DNA of 64,000 bases from positions 558,001 to 622,000 of the forward strand of contig JAEUWY010000020.1 in assembly GCA_022059125.1 (NCBI GenBank), in the 5' to 3' direction. Under the pieces are notes generated by a model. The model had not been told where the DNA came from. It saw only the letters and a list, made by a program, of their open reading frames with translations, and ran no database searches. This document shows, one piece after another, positions 11,302 to 23,278 of the stretch. The stretch comes from Corynespora cassiicola. Lineage: Eukaryota > Ascomycota > Dothideomycetes > Pleosporales > Corynesporascaceae. Every line of letters starts with the position of its first letter. Position 1 is the first letter of the stretch. The translations under genes and the position numbers were made by a program.

Positions 11302-13471
11302 ATGGCTGGCATTCTTGGCTGGAAGGATATTCTGAGGCCCATCAGAGATGGTTATAGGCATTTGTTTCCTTCGCCCGACACGGGACCTACGCCCGAGGAG
11401 CGCGAGAAACAGCGTGTCCAAGATGTCTTGAAAGGCTTCGCGTATTTCGATACGTTCGACCAATTGGAAGAATGGGATGAAAGCCTATCGGATCCACTGC
11501 AGCGAGCCAACACACCGTTGTTGCTTCGCCCTGGGGCAGTTCAAGATGAAGGGGGCGGGGCAAGTGTATCGCTTTGCCACGACTACGCAGGTAACTACCA
11601 TGACTACGAGCACATCCAACAAGTCGGTGTCGATGATGAGAGCTATTCGTGTGAATACCTCCAATATGTTGATACATTCGTCTATTTTTCGCACAAGCTT
11701 GCTTGCATACCTCCTCCTTCGTGGACGAACTTACTCCACCGCAACGGTGTCAAAGTGCTGGGAACCCTGCTTGTAGAGCCCCAAACAAAAGAGATAGAGA
11801 GGCTGTTGGACCACTCCAAAACTGAGGATGGAAGCCTGAATTTTGTGACTGCCAGGAAGTTGGCCGACATAGCCACTCACTACGGCTTTGATGGCTGGTT
11901 AGTGAATATTGAAAAGCCCTTCCCGAAAGACCACTGGTCAGCGGCGTTATTAGAAGCGTTCCTAAGCCAGTTAAAGGATCACCTAGGGCCGCATCATCAG
12001 CTACTATGGTCAGTGCTCATCATTGTTTCCTTGAAGCTTTGACTCACCTCTGTTCCCGTATGACAGGTACGACGCAATCACTGTTAACAACAAAGTTTTG
12101 TACCAAAATGCTCTGACGGCCCAGAATGTCTCCTTTGCAAAAGTTTGTGGGGGTATCTTGACAAACTATTGCTGGAAGGAGTCTGATGCCTGGTCGTCAA
12201 AGCAACTCGCCCGCGGGGAGGGCATAACAGCGAACACCATGTCATTTGGCGTAGATGTTTGGGCTCAAAACACTACTAAATTGACCCACCCCAGAGTTAC
12301 TTATCCCGAAAATGGTGGAGGTGGGACAAATACTGGAATAGCTGTTGCAAAACTTGCAGAAGTGGGACTTTCGGTCGGTATCTTTGCTCCTGCTTGGACG
12401 TTTGAACACTTCCCGGGCCATGGTCGGGACATTGAACGAGCCATGTGGGAGGGCGTAGAACTACCACGTAGCATCACTTGCTCCTGTGGTGACGCCAATG
12501 TACGCCATCCAACAAATCGCGAATCACCAGTGACACAATATGCGAAGAGGTTTCCAGCTGGATCAGACAGGTTCTTCTACACTGATTTCAGCAGGGCTTT
12601 TGGCTACCATGAAGAGGGATCATCGAATCTAGCATACGGAGGAAATACGATGCATTCTCAGTTAGCATCACAGTCTATATTACCGCAGACTTTCAGCTCC
12701 AGTACCAAAGATGGAGAACAAGGTGGCAATATTCTATCATACCGACTGGAGAGCGTCGCTACCAGAACAGAGCTCTTGATAGAGGCACGCAATGTTGTAT
12801 CAATGGATGCTATGGACGAAAGGTGTTCGAAGTTGCCGCTATTTGATCTGGATATGACAGCTGACGGCTCACTGCTGTTGACGGCCTCAGTCAGTCTTGA
12901 GTCCTTGTCGTCTGTGGTTAGGGCAAGCTTTTTTCTAGAGTTGGGCACTGGCATAACGCTGATTCCGCTTGAGCGGAACAGCAGCTGCCAAACTATTGAA
13001 GCAATTGTAGGATCCAGAGATATGACAACCCCAAGCCGACTAAAATCGATTGGAATTTGGCTAGAAGGCCCTTCGCTGGGACAAGTCGTCACTAGACTTC
13101 TACGCGTACGCGAGGTACGGATTATTCCTAGAGACAATTGTCAGCCGTCTCTCTCATACAGTATCAACAACATCCGCATTCAATCCCGAGATACGGGTGA
13201 CAGTAAGCATTGGAGGCTCTGCTGGTCACACAACAGCAGTAACAGGGAATATGATCCAGCTGGTTTGCCCTATAGCAGTCTTACTGGTTCATTTTCCTAC
13301 TTCATAATCACAGTCAATGGAATCACTCTGGGAAGGGTATACACGGTGGAATATCTGTTGAATGAGCAATTGGTCGACATGCTCGCCACCAGAGCTTATA
13401 ACGTACATATTGCTGGTATCGGATTTGACGGAAGGAAACTAGCTGAAGGCATTGCAAAGCTGCAAATCTAG
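11302..13471 (+). CDS. GH85 endo-beta-N-acetylglucosaminidase (cytosolic ENGase type)
   Basis: Two exons, 11302-12008 and 12067-13471 (58-nt intron, donor GTCAGT), give 703 residues. ATG at 11302 opens MAGILGWKDILRPIRDGY. The GH85 barrel is clear: FAYFDTFDQLEEW, FVYFSHKLACIPPPSWTN, NGVKVLGTLLVEP and THYGFDGWLVNIEKPF. The last block carries the Asn-x-Glu pair (Asn202, Glu204) that in GH85 enzymes stabilises the oxazolinium intermediate and acts as general acid/base. Further blocks are TNYCWK, FGVDVWAQN and FAPAWTFEHF. No signal peptide is seen, which fits the cytosolic ENGases that cut the chitobiose core of free or glycoprotein N-glycans during glycoprotein turnover. The roughly 220 C-terminal residues resemble the accessory beta-sandwich region of the family. 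Confidence 0.9.
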
Positions 13472-13931
13472 GCACAAGATGTAGTTTGGACCAACTTCAC
13501 ATGACTCGCTTTCGGACAATCTGTTGCTACAATTACTTGGTGCCCGTGGGAGGCCGCCCAGGTCGACGGCACGTGATGCTGCCTTACGCACTAACGCGCT
13601 CGCGGATTAGCTTACCTTGCTTCACGTCGCGCCGACCCAACCCACCTCTCTCTCCTGCCCATTGCCTTCGCCTGCAACAATCGCAGCTTTTCTACTCTTC
13701 TACAGCCTGTTCGTCGGCTTGCCAATCCCAGAGTATCGCTGCACCAATCACGCTCGTGTAATCTACGTGGCTGGGCAGGGCAGCCGCCACTCACAATTTT
13801 GGTACGCTGCCAACAACTCACCTCGCTACATCACCACCACCCTCCTCTTACCAATCTCACCCGATCTCTTCTTTACAACCCGCTTATTTTGCCTGACAGT
13901 CGCGCGCAGGTCCGCTTGTTCCTCTTTTCCA
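13472..13931. promoter_or_regulatory. Pyrimidine-rich upstream region of the EDC4-like gene
   Basis: The ENGase stop and the EDC4 ATG are 460 bp apart. The interval from about 13620 is rich in C and T, typical of fungal 5' leaders. The frame stays open upstream of the chosen ATG, but only from a non-ATG codon, so it is treated as leader. Confidence 0.4.
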
Positions 13932-16900
13932 ATGGCGGATCTTCAAGAGCTGTTTGCCCGGCTTAACGGTCAACACGCTGGCAATCAGTCACCCGGCTAC
14001 CACCACCCCTCCGTCTCTTCTCCCATCTACTCTCCATCCCCAAGCGGCCCGCATCCGCATCATCAATCTGCGATCATGTCTCCGAACACGTCTGTTGCGA
14101 ACACCCCAGCGCCCGAGCAGGGCCTGTTACAGCAGCAGACCCCACAACAACAGTCGGCTCAGCTTCTGAACCTGCTTCGCTTCAATTCGCAGCCCGGCGT
14201 TGCGCAGGCCAGGCGTTCATCTCAGAACACGCAGGCATCTGAGGGAGCATCTGCCCACGCTCGCACCTATTCAGCTTCTGATCTGGTGGCGGGTTTCGCG
14301 TCGAAGACGTCACCCCAGGCTCCGGCTGCCGCTCAACCCGCGGCCGCCTCTTCGGAGAACCCGCAGGATCTTCTTCTGAGACTGCTGAACCACCCGAAGC
14401 CTTCCCAGACTGAGAGCCCTTCTTCACGCGCGTCAGCTAGCTTCCCTCCGCACGTCGCCACGAAAATGCCAGAAACGGCCGTGGATGACCTTGCACAAGA
14501 CCTTGCCGATGCCCAGTTGGAGAAGGACTCGTCCGACCCGACTGCCAGGGCTCCATCTGCTTCGCCGATGAGGATCTTTGGTTCGGATGGCTCCGGTCCG
14601 TCGACTCAAGCCGAGCCTGATGCCGGTGCTGCTCCGCCCAAGTTCACTTACATCAACCCGTTTGACAAATTGGAGGCCGCCAGCCCTCGCACCCGTACCC
14701 CGGCTCAGGAGGCTGCCAGGCCTCCTCCTCCGAAGATGGAGATTCTGAAGTCTAAGCATGCTTTGGACGTCTCTGGCATCTTTGGCTCGGCCAGCAACGA
14801 CCTCCACAAAGACAAGGCTCCCAAGATGTCACCGGAATCCACTGCTCACCCGCACGAAACTGTGGCTGAAGCCGTGAGCGATCTCGGAGACCAGGTTGGT
14901 CACCAAGTCGACGAGGCTTTGGCTGAGGCTGAGACCCAAGCTGAGGCGCAAGTCGAACAGATGCCGGCGGAGGAGGTCAAGGAGATACAAGAGGCAATCG
15001 TCGACACTGCTGTCGAGATCAAGAAGGAGCTCGAAGATGAGAGCAATACGCAGGCTTTGGCACAGACCCTTCCAAAACCTCTCGCTGCCGCCCTCAAGGA
15101 GGTTGCTTCCGAAGTCGCTGACAGCTGGGAGAGTGCGGATGTCGAGGACAGCCCGACCAAAGAGGAGGACCAGACGGTAATAGTCTACAGGTTCCCGATG
15201 AAGGCCTTTGCGTCTATCACCATCAAGGACATGCCCACCCGGCGCCCCTCTTTCGCGCCTGACCTGTTCATGGATATTGCTAGGCTGAAAAAGGAGTTTG
15301 ATCAGATTGACCGATCTCTTGTCTCTGCCAGTAAGAACTTCATCGTCTACGCACTCGTCAAGAAGGGCGGTTTCCGCATCATCCGCCAGGAGAATGGGCA
15401 GTATCGCCAGGTTTTCGAGAGCCATGCTGAGCGCATGTTCAACATTGCTGTCTGCACTACGAGCGATGAGTCGAGCCCCATGCGTGAGAGCATCCTTGGA
15501 ATTGGAGTCAACGGCACTGTTTTCTGGACCTCGCTTGAGCCGAGCCGAGAGGATCAGTTCGGTGAGGATCTTGATACTCAAGGCCTCCTGCTTCCACCTT
15601 CCCCATCTCAAGATGATAACACATCGGGCGGCCAGTTGAAGACGCGTGCGAAGCCGTCGTCCCGTCATCCTGAGTACTTCGCCGTTGGCCGTGGCAAGTC
15701 TATTCACATTATTTGGCCCCAGGTCGCCGCCGAATATCTCAAGAACCCCAAGTCCCGCATCTGTCATACCGAGAAGTATCTCAAGGAGCGATCCCTGAAG
15801 ATTCTCACTGGCAAGGCTGGCAAGGACTTCACGTTCAGCGAAGATGACACGGTCATTGTTTCATTGGACAAGGCAGGCCGCATGCGCTTCTGGGATATTC
15901 GCCCTCTGACTGCACCCGAGCTCGGCATCCCACGTGGACCGCCCCAACAAGTTGAGGTGTCGGACACGCTTCTCGAGTTCCACACCACGTCACCAAACGC
16001 CAAGTCATGGCCCACTTCGGTGTTCTTCTTTGACAAAGATCGGCCCTTTAGCAAGGGCATTGCCCTCCGGTATGTAATGGTCGGAATGAAGCAGAACCAT
16101 GCCTTCCAGCTGTGGGATCTCGGCCTGGGAAAAGCCGTCCAGGAGATCAACTTGCCTCACGAGAAGGAATCGGATGCTATCTGTAGCGTCGCCTTCCACC
16201 CCAGGACTGGCATCATGGCCGTCGCACACCCGACCCGCAACTCCATCTTTTTCATTCATGTATCGTGTCCTCGATACAACCTGCCTGTTATGAGCCAGGC
16301 TCAGTACATCACTCGCCTGGCTTCGAAGAGTGACCGGACGTCGACGCCTTTGCCGCCTGTCAATGCCACGGCTATCATGACCAGCATCACCGAGTATTCC
16401 TTCGCCTCCAAGGGACAGATCAGGAGCCTTCACATGCTCAACGATCCCGCAGGTCCGGCTGATGTTGACGACCCGGATAACACGGCCCTTTTTGAGCTGT
16501 ACGCAATGCATTCGAAGGGTGTGTGTACTCTTCGTGTTCGCCGAAGTGACCTTGGCTGGAAGAAGGAGGGTGAGCCCCTGCATCCAAAGGAGGCTGAGGA
16601 GGAAGGCATCATCACTCTTTCTGCCCTCAAGACACCTCAGCCCGTTGCTGATGAGTCCTCTGTTGGTGGTGAGACGCCAGGTCCCAAGTCAAGCTCTGAT
16701 CGGTCTGTACGTGAGAGCATCAAGAAGGAGAGCAGCAATGTTTCCAAGCATACCATGACACCAGAAGCCGCCATGCGGGCGTCGACATTGGCCAAGGTGG
16801 AGAGCAAACAAGACGCAGCTCGTGCGGCAATTCTGAACGGCGGTGAAAAGCCGGAAAAGAAGAAGAAGAAGAAGGCTGCCGCCTCAGAGGTTGCCTCTCA

Positions 16901-18334
16901 GGTTTCTACTTCTACTCGCGCCCCACTGCCATCTTATGCGCAAGCTGCTCAGGCAACGCCTCGTTCCAAGTCTCCTGCGGCTCCTGAGCCTACTGCTGAA
17001 CCAACTGTCTCCAAGGCAGCTGATTTGGAGCCACCTGAGTGGGCCCAGAAGCTCATCAGTCAGTTCCAGCAGTCCTCTTCCGCATCTACGCCTGCGCCTG
17101 CTTCGGCCACAAACGTTGATGTACAACACCTGGAAGAAGTAGTACAGGCTGAGATCACCAAGGGCTTCTCGCGCGAGCTTGATGTCATGTACAAGCGGTT
17201 CGATGAAGACAAGCGTGTCCTCAATGCTGCCAACAACGCCAAGCAAGACGCCATCCTCCGCCTTGTGTCGAGCACCTTGACCGAGAATGTTGAAGGCGTC
17301 ATCAGGAAGATGGTCGACGAGAACATCCGCACCGTGTTGCTTCCTCAGGTGCTGAACCAGACCTCCACAACCCTCGAAAAGAGTGTTGCTAGCAACGTCA
17401 AGTCTACTCTGGGTGCCCAGGTTTCCAAGGAGATCCCTGATGCTGTGTCCCGAGCGTTGAAGAGCCCTCAGTTCTTCCAGTCACTTTCGGAACAGGTCTC
17501 GAAGAAGGTCACTGGAGGTCTAGAGCCCGTCATCGTTGCAGCTGTAGGATCTGCTGTCAACCCAGCTATCTCAACGCTGACCAACTTGATTGAGCACCAA
17601 GTCGCCGAGCGTCTTCGCCAAGACCAAGTCCAGCGCGTTAGGGATGCTGAAAAGATTGCTCAGCTTACCGACACGGTTCAGGCTTGCCTCGAGACAATCC
17701 AGTCGATGGCCTCAAACCAGGCAGAATTGCAGACTCAGGTTGCCAAGTTGCAGCAACACCTCTCCCAAACCGCGTCGCAGCCCAGCTCGGTCGAACACTC
17801 TTCGCCTCGTGTTACACGCTCTCCCCCAAAACAGAAGACGCCCGAAGAACTTGAAACCGAGACCATCAAGCGCCTAATGACCGAAGGCAAGTATGAGCAG
17901 GGCACGATGCAGTGGCTCCAGTCTCCGCGCACCTCGGAGTTGTTTGACACGGTTTTCGTTCGCTGCGACCCCGCGTACCTCAGCCAGGTGTCGCCGCTGC
18001 TTGCTCTGTCGACTGGTGCGGTTGTTACGGAGTCTCTGGATCACAACCTGCCCGAGCGGCTTGTTTGGCTCGATGCCGTTCTTCGGAATGTCAACCCTCA
18101 CGTAAGTACCATTCTCCAGCACTTTAGTAAAGACACGTACTGACCGTGTTACCGCAGGACAACGAGATTCACGACATTGTCCCTAAGATCATGGACGTGA
18201 TGAACCAGCGCTTGACTACCGCATACATCAAGCTGAATGAGAGCTCCCCTGGCAACCCACTCCTCCGCCGCATCTCGGCCCTTGTTTCCACAGTCAATGA
18301 GCTTGCGCGCGCTGCTACGTACGGATCGCGCTAG
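13932..18334 (+). CDS. EDC4: EDC4/Ge-1 (S. pombe Pdc1)-like mRNA-decapping scaffold
   Basis: Two exons, 13932-18101 and 18158-18334 (56-nt intron), give 1,448 residues. The start MADLQELFARLNGQ is the first ATG of the frame. Order of parts: a Q/P/S-rich disordered N-terminus (about 1-400); a WD40-like region (about 410-960) with IVYRFPMKAFASI, YFAVGRGKSIHIIWPQ, RMRFWDIRPL, HAFQLWDLGLGK and VAFHPRTGIMAVAHP; a Lys/Ser/Ala-rich linker with a run of six lysines (about 975); a long helical coiled region (about 1070-1290); and a C-terminal helical domain (LMTEGKYEQGTMQWLQ, LPERLVWLDAVLRNVNPH). This layout is that of EDC4/Ge-1, the P-body scaffold that couples Dcp2 decapping activation with mRNA decay. 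The assignment rests on architecture plus the C-terminal motif. The intron splits the C-terminal domain at NPH|DNE. Confidence 0.82.
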
Positions 18335-19806
18335 ATCAGCCAACTCTTCCGAAGACCGAAGTCCACCTCGTCTTCACTGCGTGAATCTTGCGCTGAAAAC
18401 GCCTTGATCTCATACAGTCGCCAAGCTACACCGTTACGGATGCCTTCGTCAAATCCGCCTGTATTTTGAAGTGCGCTTTAGAGTTCCCGTTCCATGGCTC
18501 AGGGCAGCTTCGGCTCTCTGGCCCGCTATCTTGACATCGATTTGTTCGACGCTCACACGATGAACGCAAAAGGCTATGGGTGAAGCGCGATGTGAAAGAT
18601 CATCGGCATGGATTTCCTTTCTTTTTTCTTCTTCTCTGTTTCAAACACTTCGCCTTAGATTCACCTTGGGTTTTGCAGTATCTCGTGTGGTGGCCAGTTC
18701 GCCCTCTCGCGGCGGTGCGTCGATGCTGAAATGCTTGACTATCCCTTTGAGTGCTCCTGTCCGCCACGACCAGATGACTGATAGGGGCCTTTAGCCGGTG
18801 AATCTATGGTAGAGGCTCGGATCTGCGGCGTCTCCTCTTGCTACCGGAGTGACGTGTATAATAATATATTCCAGAATGGTAGTGGCTGCTTTAATGAGAA
18901 AGGTGCTCGAATGACCCGTGCTTTGTTTCTGTGATACGATGGGGAGAGGCTGTGTCCATGGCAGGGCTGTTACGGATTGGGTTGGGCCATGCTCAACCAA
19001 ATGAGCGAACCCACTGTAGAGCGATGTGGTGCTTATCGATAGAGGAGCCATAGTCGTGTGCACCAGTCCGTCGATCATCTCAACCCCTCCCTCGCCTGCA
19101 GGCTCCGTTGCCATCTACTCGCCGGTTTGGACATGTTTCCTTCGTTCCGTCAAAGCTCATTTCCAAGGCATAATTGCAGTACCATTGCTGCATCAAGTTG
19201 CATCAGACAGCTTATTGAACCAATCAATGAGGAGTCGCGGCCTCGACCCCGGCCTGGTCGTCTATGCGCGCCCAGCGTTCAAGCCGGGACATGTCCCAGC
19301 ATGAAACACGACGTTACCCAGCGATCAATGTAGCAGCCATTGGGGGAAGGCCAGGCGATCCACTGCATAGACGAAGAATTTGCCTTTTGGCAGCGAACCT
19401 GGAGTTCTGGAAGCCGGAGAAAGTGCTCCTGCTGGCGCGTCCGAACCGACCTGACTTGATTTAGGCTTTTTTTTTTAGTCGCATGCCCGGGTGGGCGAGC
19501 ATGGATAACGGCTGAGGCTAGCTCTGTGTGACAAGGCAGCATAGTCGCCCATTTACGTGCTTTTGCATCCCTTGGTCTCCTTATCCCTCTGTCACTCTAC
19601 ATTATCTTGCTCCTTCCCGGCTCTGGCTGTTTTGCTCACTTGCATCTTAGAACTTGTTGATTGAGTTCGTACACTCGTTCCATCTTTTTAAAGGCAAACT
19701 TGCTACTACGACACCGACGACTCGGATCCGACCACGCCGCAAACGATTTATTCGAGAAATAGTTGGACTTTTGGACACACTTTGAGAAGGAGATATAGTA
19801 TTCGAT
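18335..19806. other. Intergenic, no supported gene
   Basis: Tail of the EDC4-like gene and promoter of the MARVEL gene. I see a T/C-rich block at 18600-18660 and another before the MARVEL start at 19560-19700. No coding gene was recognised. Confidence 0.4.
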
Positions 19807-20477
19807 ATGGCTGTCAACTGGGTTCTCCCTATGCGTGGCGTTCAGGCTGCACTGTCCGTTGTAGTGCTTGGTTTAATGGGATATGGTAAGTCTTTCTCTC
19901 TACATCACAGTCGTTCAGCAATGGATAGCGTCGCTCTTTGGGTATAGCTGACAGTAGAAGTATCCTCATGGTGGGCAACGCACTGGCGCCAAATGGCTCC
20001 GGTTGAAGTCATCTTCATCATCTTCGCCTCTGTAATCTCCATCATTGCCTCTTCGGCACTCCTCATCGTGCCTTGGAAAATGGCACGCGTCGCCGAGCAA
20101 ACTGCACCGAAGCTTGCACTCATCAGCTTCGAGATGTTCACGATGTTCTGCTGGTAAGTGATATATATGGTGCATGTTCAGTCTTTAGCACCATGGCATC
20201 GTCATGACGGAGAATGATGCCACATTGAGGTTGATGGACTGCGCTAACATGTTGTTTCAGGTTTGGTGGGTTCGTTGCGCTTGCAGTCTTTCTCAGCGAC
20301 CGTATCTGCTTCGGCACCGTCTGCTCTGTGGCGAAGGCTGGCACGGCCTTGTCGGCTTTCACATGGCTCCTCTGGGCCGTCACAGCCGTTTTCAGCGTCA
20401 TCGGACTGTTCAAGGGTGGACGTGGTTCAGCTAAAGGAACGAACGAGCCAAAAGTGGAGATGCATCAAGGGGTCTAA
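19807..20477 (+). CDS. MARVEL-domain four-helix membrane protein
   Basis: Three exons: 19807-19885, 19955 (or 19958)-20153 and 20261-20477, giving 164 (or 163) residues. Four hydrophobic helices are visible: residues about 12-27 (VQAALSVVVLGLMGY), about 40-62 (PVEVIFIIFASVISIIASSA), about 76-100 (ALISFEMFTMFCWFGGFVALAV) and about 115-140. The third exon helix ends before a short Lys/Gly-rich tail (KGTNEPKVEMHQGV). Size and layout match the fungal MARVEL/membrane-associating family, small proteins of plasma-membrane or vesicle membranes whose precise roles are mostly unknown. The second acceptor is a tandem CAGTAG, so two isoforms differing by one valine are possible. Confidence is high for the gene and moderate for the family. 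Confidence 0.8.
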
Positions 20478-21658
20478 AGAGACACTGGGGCTACGGAGAC
20501 GAGAGCGGGCTACCTGCTCTGTCGAGACGAATCACGGATCACGATGGATGAGCATTTGGGAGGGCGATTGTCAAGACTGGTATCATGGCAATCGCGGGAG
20601 GTGGGATGGATTTTTCCTTGACATGGCACATCAGATATCCTTTTCCTTTGTTGATTTTTTTTTTTGGTTTTCGTTCAATATCCACTCTGCTCACTTTTGG
20701 AGGATAATGGGGCTCTTTTTGTCAATATGAACCCGCGTATTAGGTAGTTGGCTACTTGAACTTGAATGGTAATGGCCTGACTTGTCTCCTGAGTTTGATT
20801 CATGCCTGACTTTGCTGAAACCACGCTGGAGACTCGCCATGGTGCCTGAAACGAGAGTCGGCACGCGATGTCGCACTACGTCATGCTCACCTCCAGGCGC
20901 CACACCCAGCCGTGCCCCAACTCGTTTATCGCATTCTTACAATCCGCTTCAACTCCTCGCCAGCTTTGCAGCCTCGACCGGACCGAAGAATTCAATGCAA
21001 AAGCGCCCCCATCCGTGCCAGCAGCCCCAGGAAACATTCACCGTCGGTCCCTAGGACGGAATAGCGCGAACCGCCGGCTGAAACCACACGTGCGCGATCT
21101 TCGTTTAGCCTAGGCTGGACCTCCTCACTACATCAAACAGCCAAGCGTCCACAAATATCAGCGATAACTAAGCATCGCAAGAATCTGAGCCTGGAAGGTC
21201 TTGTCCCACTTCCGGCATTTCAGAGAGTGTTTCTGAGGCCTTCATCGTTCGAGCGGCCGCTGACATTTTCCTCGTTTACGCTTGAACTGGACGGCCGGAC
21301 AGCGGCGATCCGATGCAGGCTTAGCCGTGAGAGGAGCTTATTTCGACTCCGCCGCAAGCCAGACGAAGGAACAGCACTTGAAAACATTGGTGCTCACTTG
21401 GCAGGCTTGCACGGCTTGCTGCAGGGGCCTGGATCGTGTGGCTCAATCTTGGAAACCGTCAGCGGAATCCCTCTCCCAGCGAAACAAGTACCACCGATCC
21501 CTCCCTTCTTACCACCTCTCGTTTCTCAACCTTTCCAATCTATCTTCTACACTTTTTTCTATTTCCATCCACAGCGAGCACGTTGTTGAAACCGACGGTG
21601 CCTGCTGCCCAATTGGACTGGATAGATCCCATCCGTACCGCACGATTGACGAACCATC
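20478..21658. other. Intergenic, no supported gene
   Basis: Separates the MARVEL and DUF7053 genes. A T-rich run lies at 20654-20680 and a pyrimidine-rich stretch at 21490-21570 just upstream of the DUF7053 start. No gene was recognised. Confidence 0.4.
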
Positions 21659-22774
21659 ATGTCCAAGACGAGCATCTTCACCACGATAACCCCGTTGCCC
21701 GCGGGCATTACGCGGCAGAGTGTATTGGAGACCTATCGCAATCATGTTGAGATGATCGAATTGAACCCACTCGTCGTGGAACGATTCAACTGCAAGCCGC
21801 CCCAGTATGCCCCCGCCGAGGAGTATTATTCAACATGGTACACCATCAAAGGTACTGTCGCCAACCTCCTTCCGACCGAAAGTGAAGCTGACTGGTAGCC
21901 AGACAAAGTAGCATACCTTCCTGGAGGCCTCGCAACCGGATCAGTATCTTATCATGCGTGCTTCCATGACCTTCCCGACGGACTTCAGACACACGTGTAT
22001 GCGCCACTGGGACTGGACATCAGGGCTAAATGGAGCGTCGGTGGGAGCCTTCCCGGCGAGCCCAAAAAACCTGTCGAGCTAGGCATTGGTGCTCCTCGCG
22101 AGGGCCTCTACATCCGGGAGGACGTCCGGATGCGATGCAACATCATGATGATGTCCTTTGTCAAGAAAACATTCAAGGAGTCGCATGCAAAGCTAGTAGA
22201 TCGATTGATGGAGAAGGCGCATGTCCTCGAGTCGAATATTGCGAACGAGAGGCTGAAGGCATTGAGGGCCGTCGACCCAGGAGAGCGCATGGGCCATGGC
22301 GACATCTTCATTGCCCCGCCTCCTGACTATGAATACGAGACGCCCGTGCCACTCGCGGTAGACCAAAGGAGCAGGTATTCGAACGGAAGCAACCAGAGCC
22401 AGATGACTAGCCCGGGACTCTCACATTCTTCAACCCTCACAAGTCGAAGTGGCTTTCCTGCAAGCCCTGTGTATGAGCCACCATATGAACAGAGCGACAG
22501 AGGGTCATTCCAAAGGGCATCGTTCCACGGTTTTCAGCCCATGGAGAAATCTGAGCCGACACTCGCCTTTCTCCCAGCTACGACATACGACCCGAACCAA
22601 CTGCCTCCGACCACTTACGATCCAAGGCAGAAGCAGTATCCTTTGGAGCACAAGAGATCAAGATCAGCATCTCCGTATGCCTCGTACCGAGAAGGGGCAA
22701 TGGAACTCCCAGCCGAAGCGCCACCTGTGCCACCAAAGGATGAGCGCAAGTTCTACGTGGAGCTCCCAGCGTGA
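21659..22774 (+). CDS. DUF7053-type conserved fungal protein with disordered C-terminus
   Basis: Two exons, 21659-21851 and 21903-22774 (51-nt intron), give 354 residues. The N-terminal half (about 1-190) reads TTITPLPAGITRQSVLETY, MIELNPLVVERFNC, YYSTWYTIK|DKVAYLPGG, VSYHACFHDLPDGLQTHVY, APLGLDIRAKWSVGG and VRMRCNIMMMSFVKKT. I recognise this pattern as the DUF7053 family of filamentous ascomycetes. It looks like a START/SRPBCC-style fold, but that is my guess. The C-terminal half (about 200-354) is Pro/Ser/Tyr-rich and low in complexity, with two TTYDP repeats and an APPVPPKDE motif that could bind SH3 domains. There is no signal peptide or transmembrane helix. Function is unknown. Confidence 0.85.
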
Positions 22775-23278
22775 TGGCGACGCAGGCTCCACTACGTTAC
22801 GTTTGTTGTATCATATTCAGCATACTCGGCGCATAGCGCGTGCGGGTTTTTTTTCTTTCTTCTATTTCCTATCTTCTTGTTTTTCGGTTTGTTCCTATGT
22901 TATGTTGGATACCCGCTGGAGCTGGCCCTCGTCGAGATGACCCCGTTTTGTTACCCCCTTTTGCTACCCCACATGAGTTGGCCCCACCCCCACCTCGATT
23001 TGCTTGGTAGAAGAGGCACGAATTTAGAAACAGTCAGTTACTTCGAAATCAATATCATTTCCGACTGTCTACCTCGCTCTTACTTATCTTTATCTCCGTG
23101 CTTATTTCCACTCGCTCTTTCCACCCGTTCATGATTGGTTCCCGCAGTAGATGCCTGCAAGGCGTGACAGTAGTTCAGCGGCTATCTTTTAGTGGCATCA
23201 AGACTCATGATGACTCGGGCAAACGTACTGGCCATCATTTGAGGACTCTTGATTGCCACTTCTAATCCTCACCGAAAC
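22775..23278. other. Intergenic between DUF7053 gene and QDR-type transporter
   Basis: Contains a T-rich tract at 22845-22900 soon after the DUF7053 stop and pyrimidine-rich sequence at 23065-23125. No gene was recognised. Confidence 0.4.

Noticed and set aside
14829..15767. 312-codon minus-strand frame inside the EDC4-like gene
   Set aside because: Lies fully within a well supported plus-strand exon; a shadow of its codon use.
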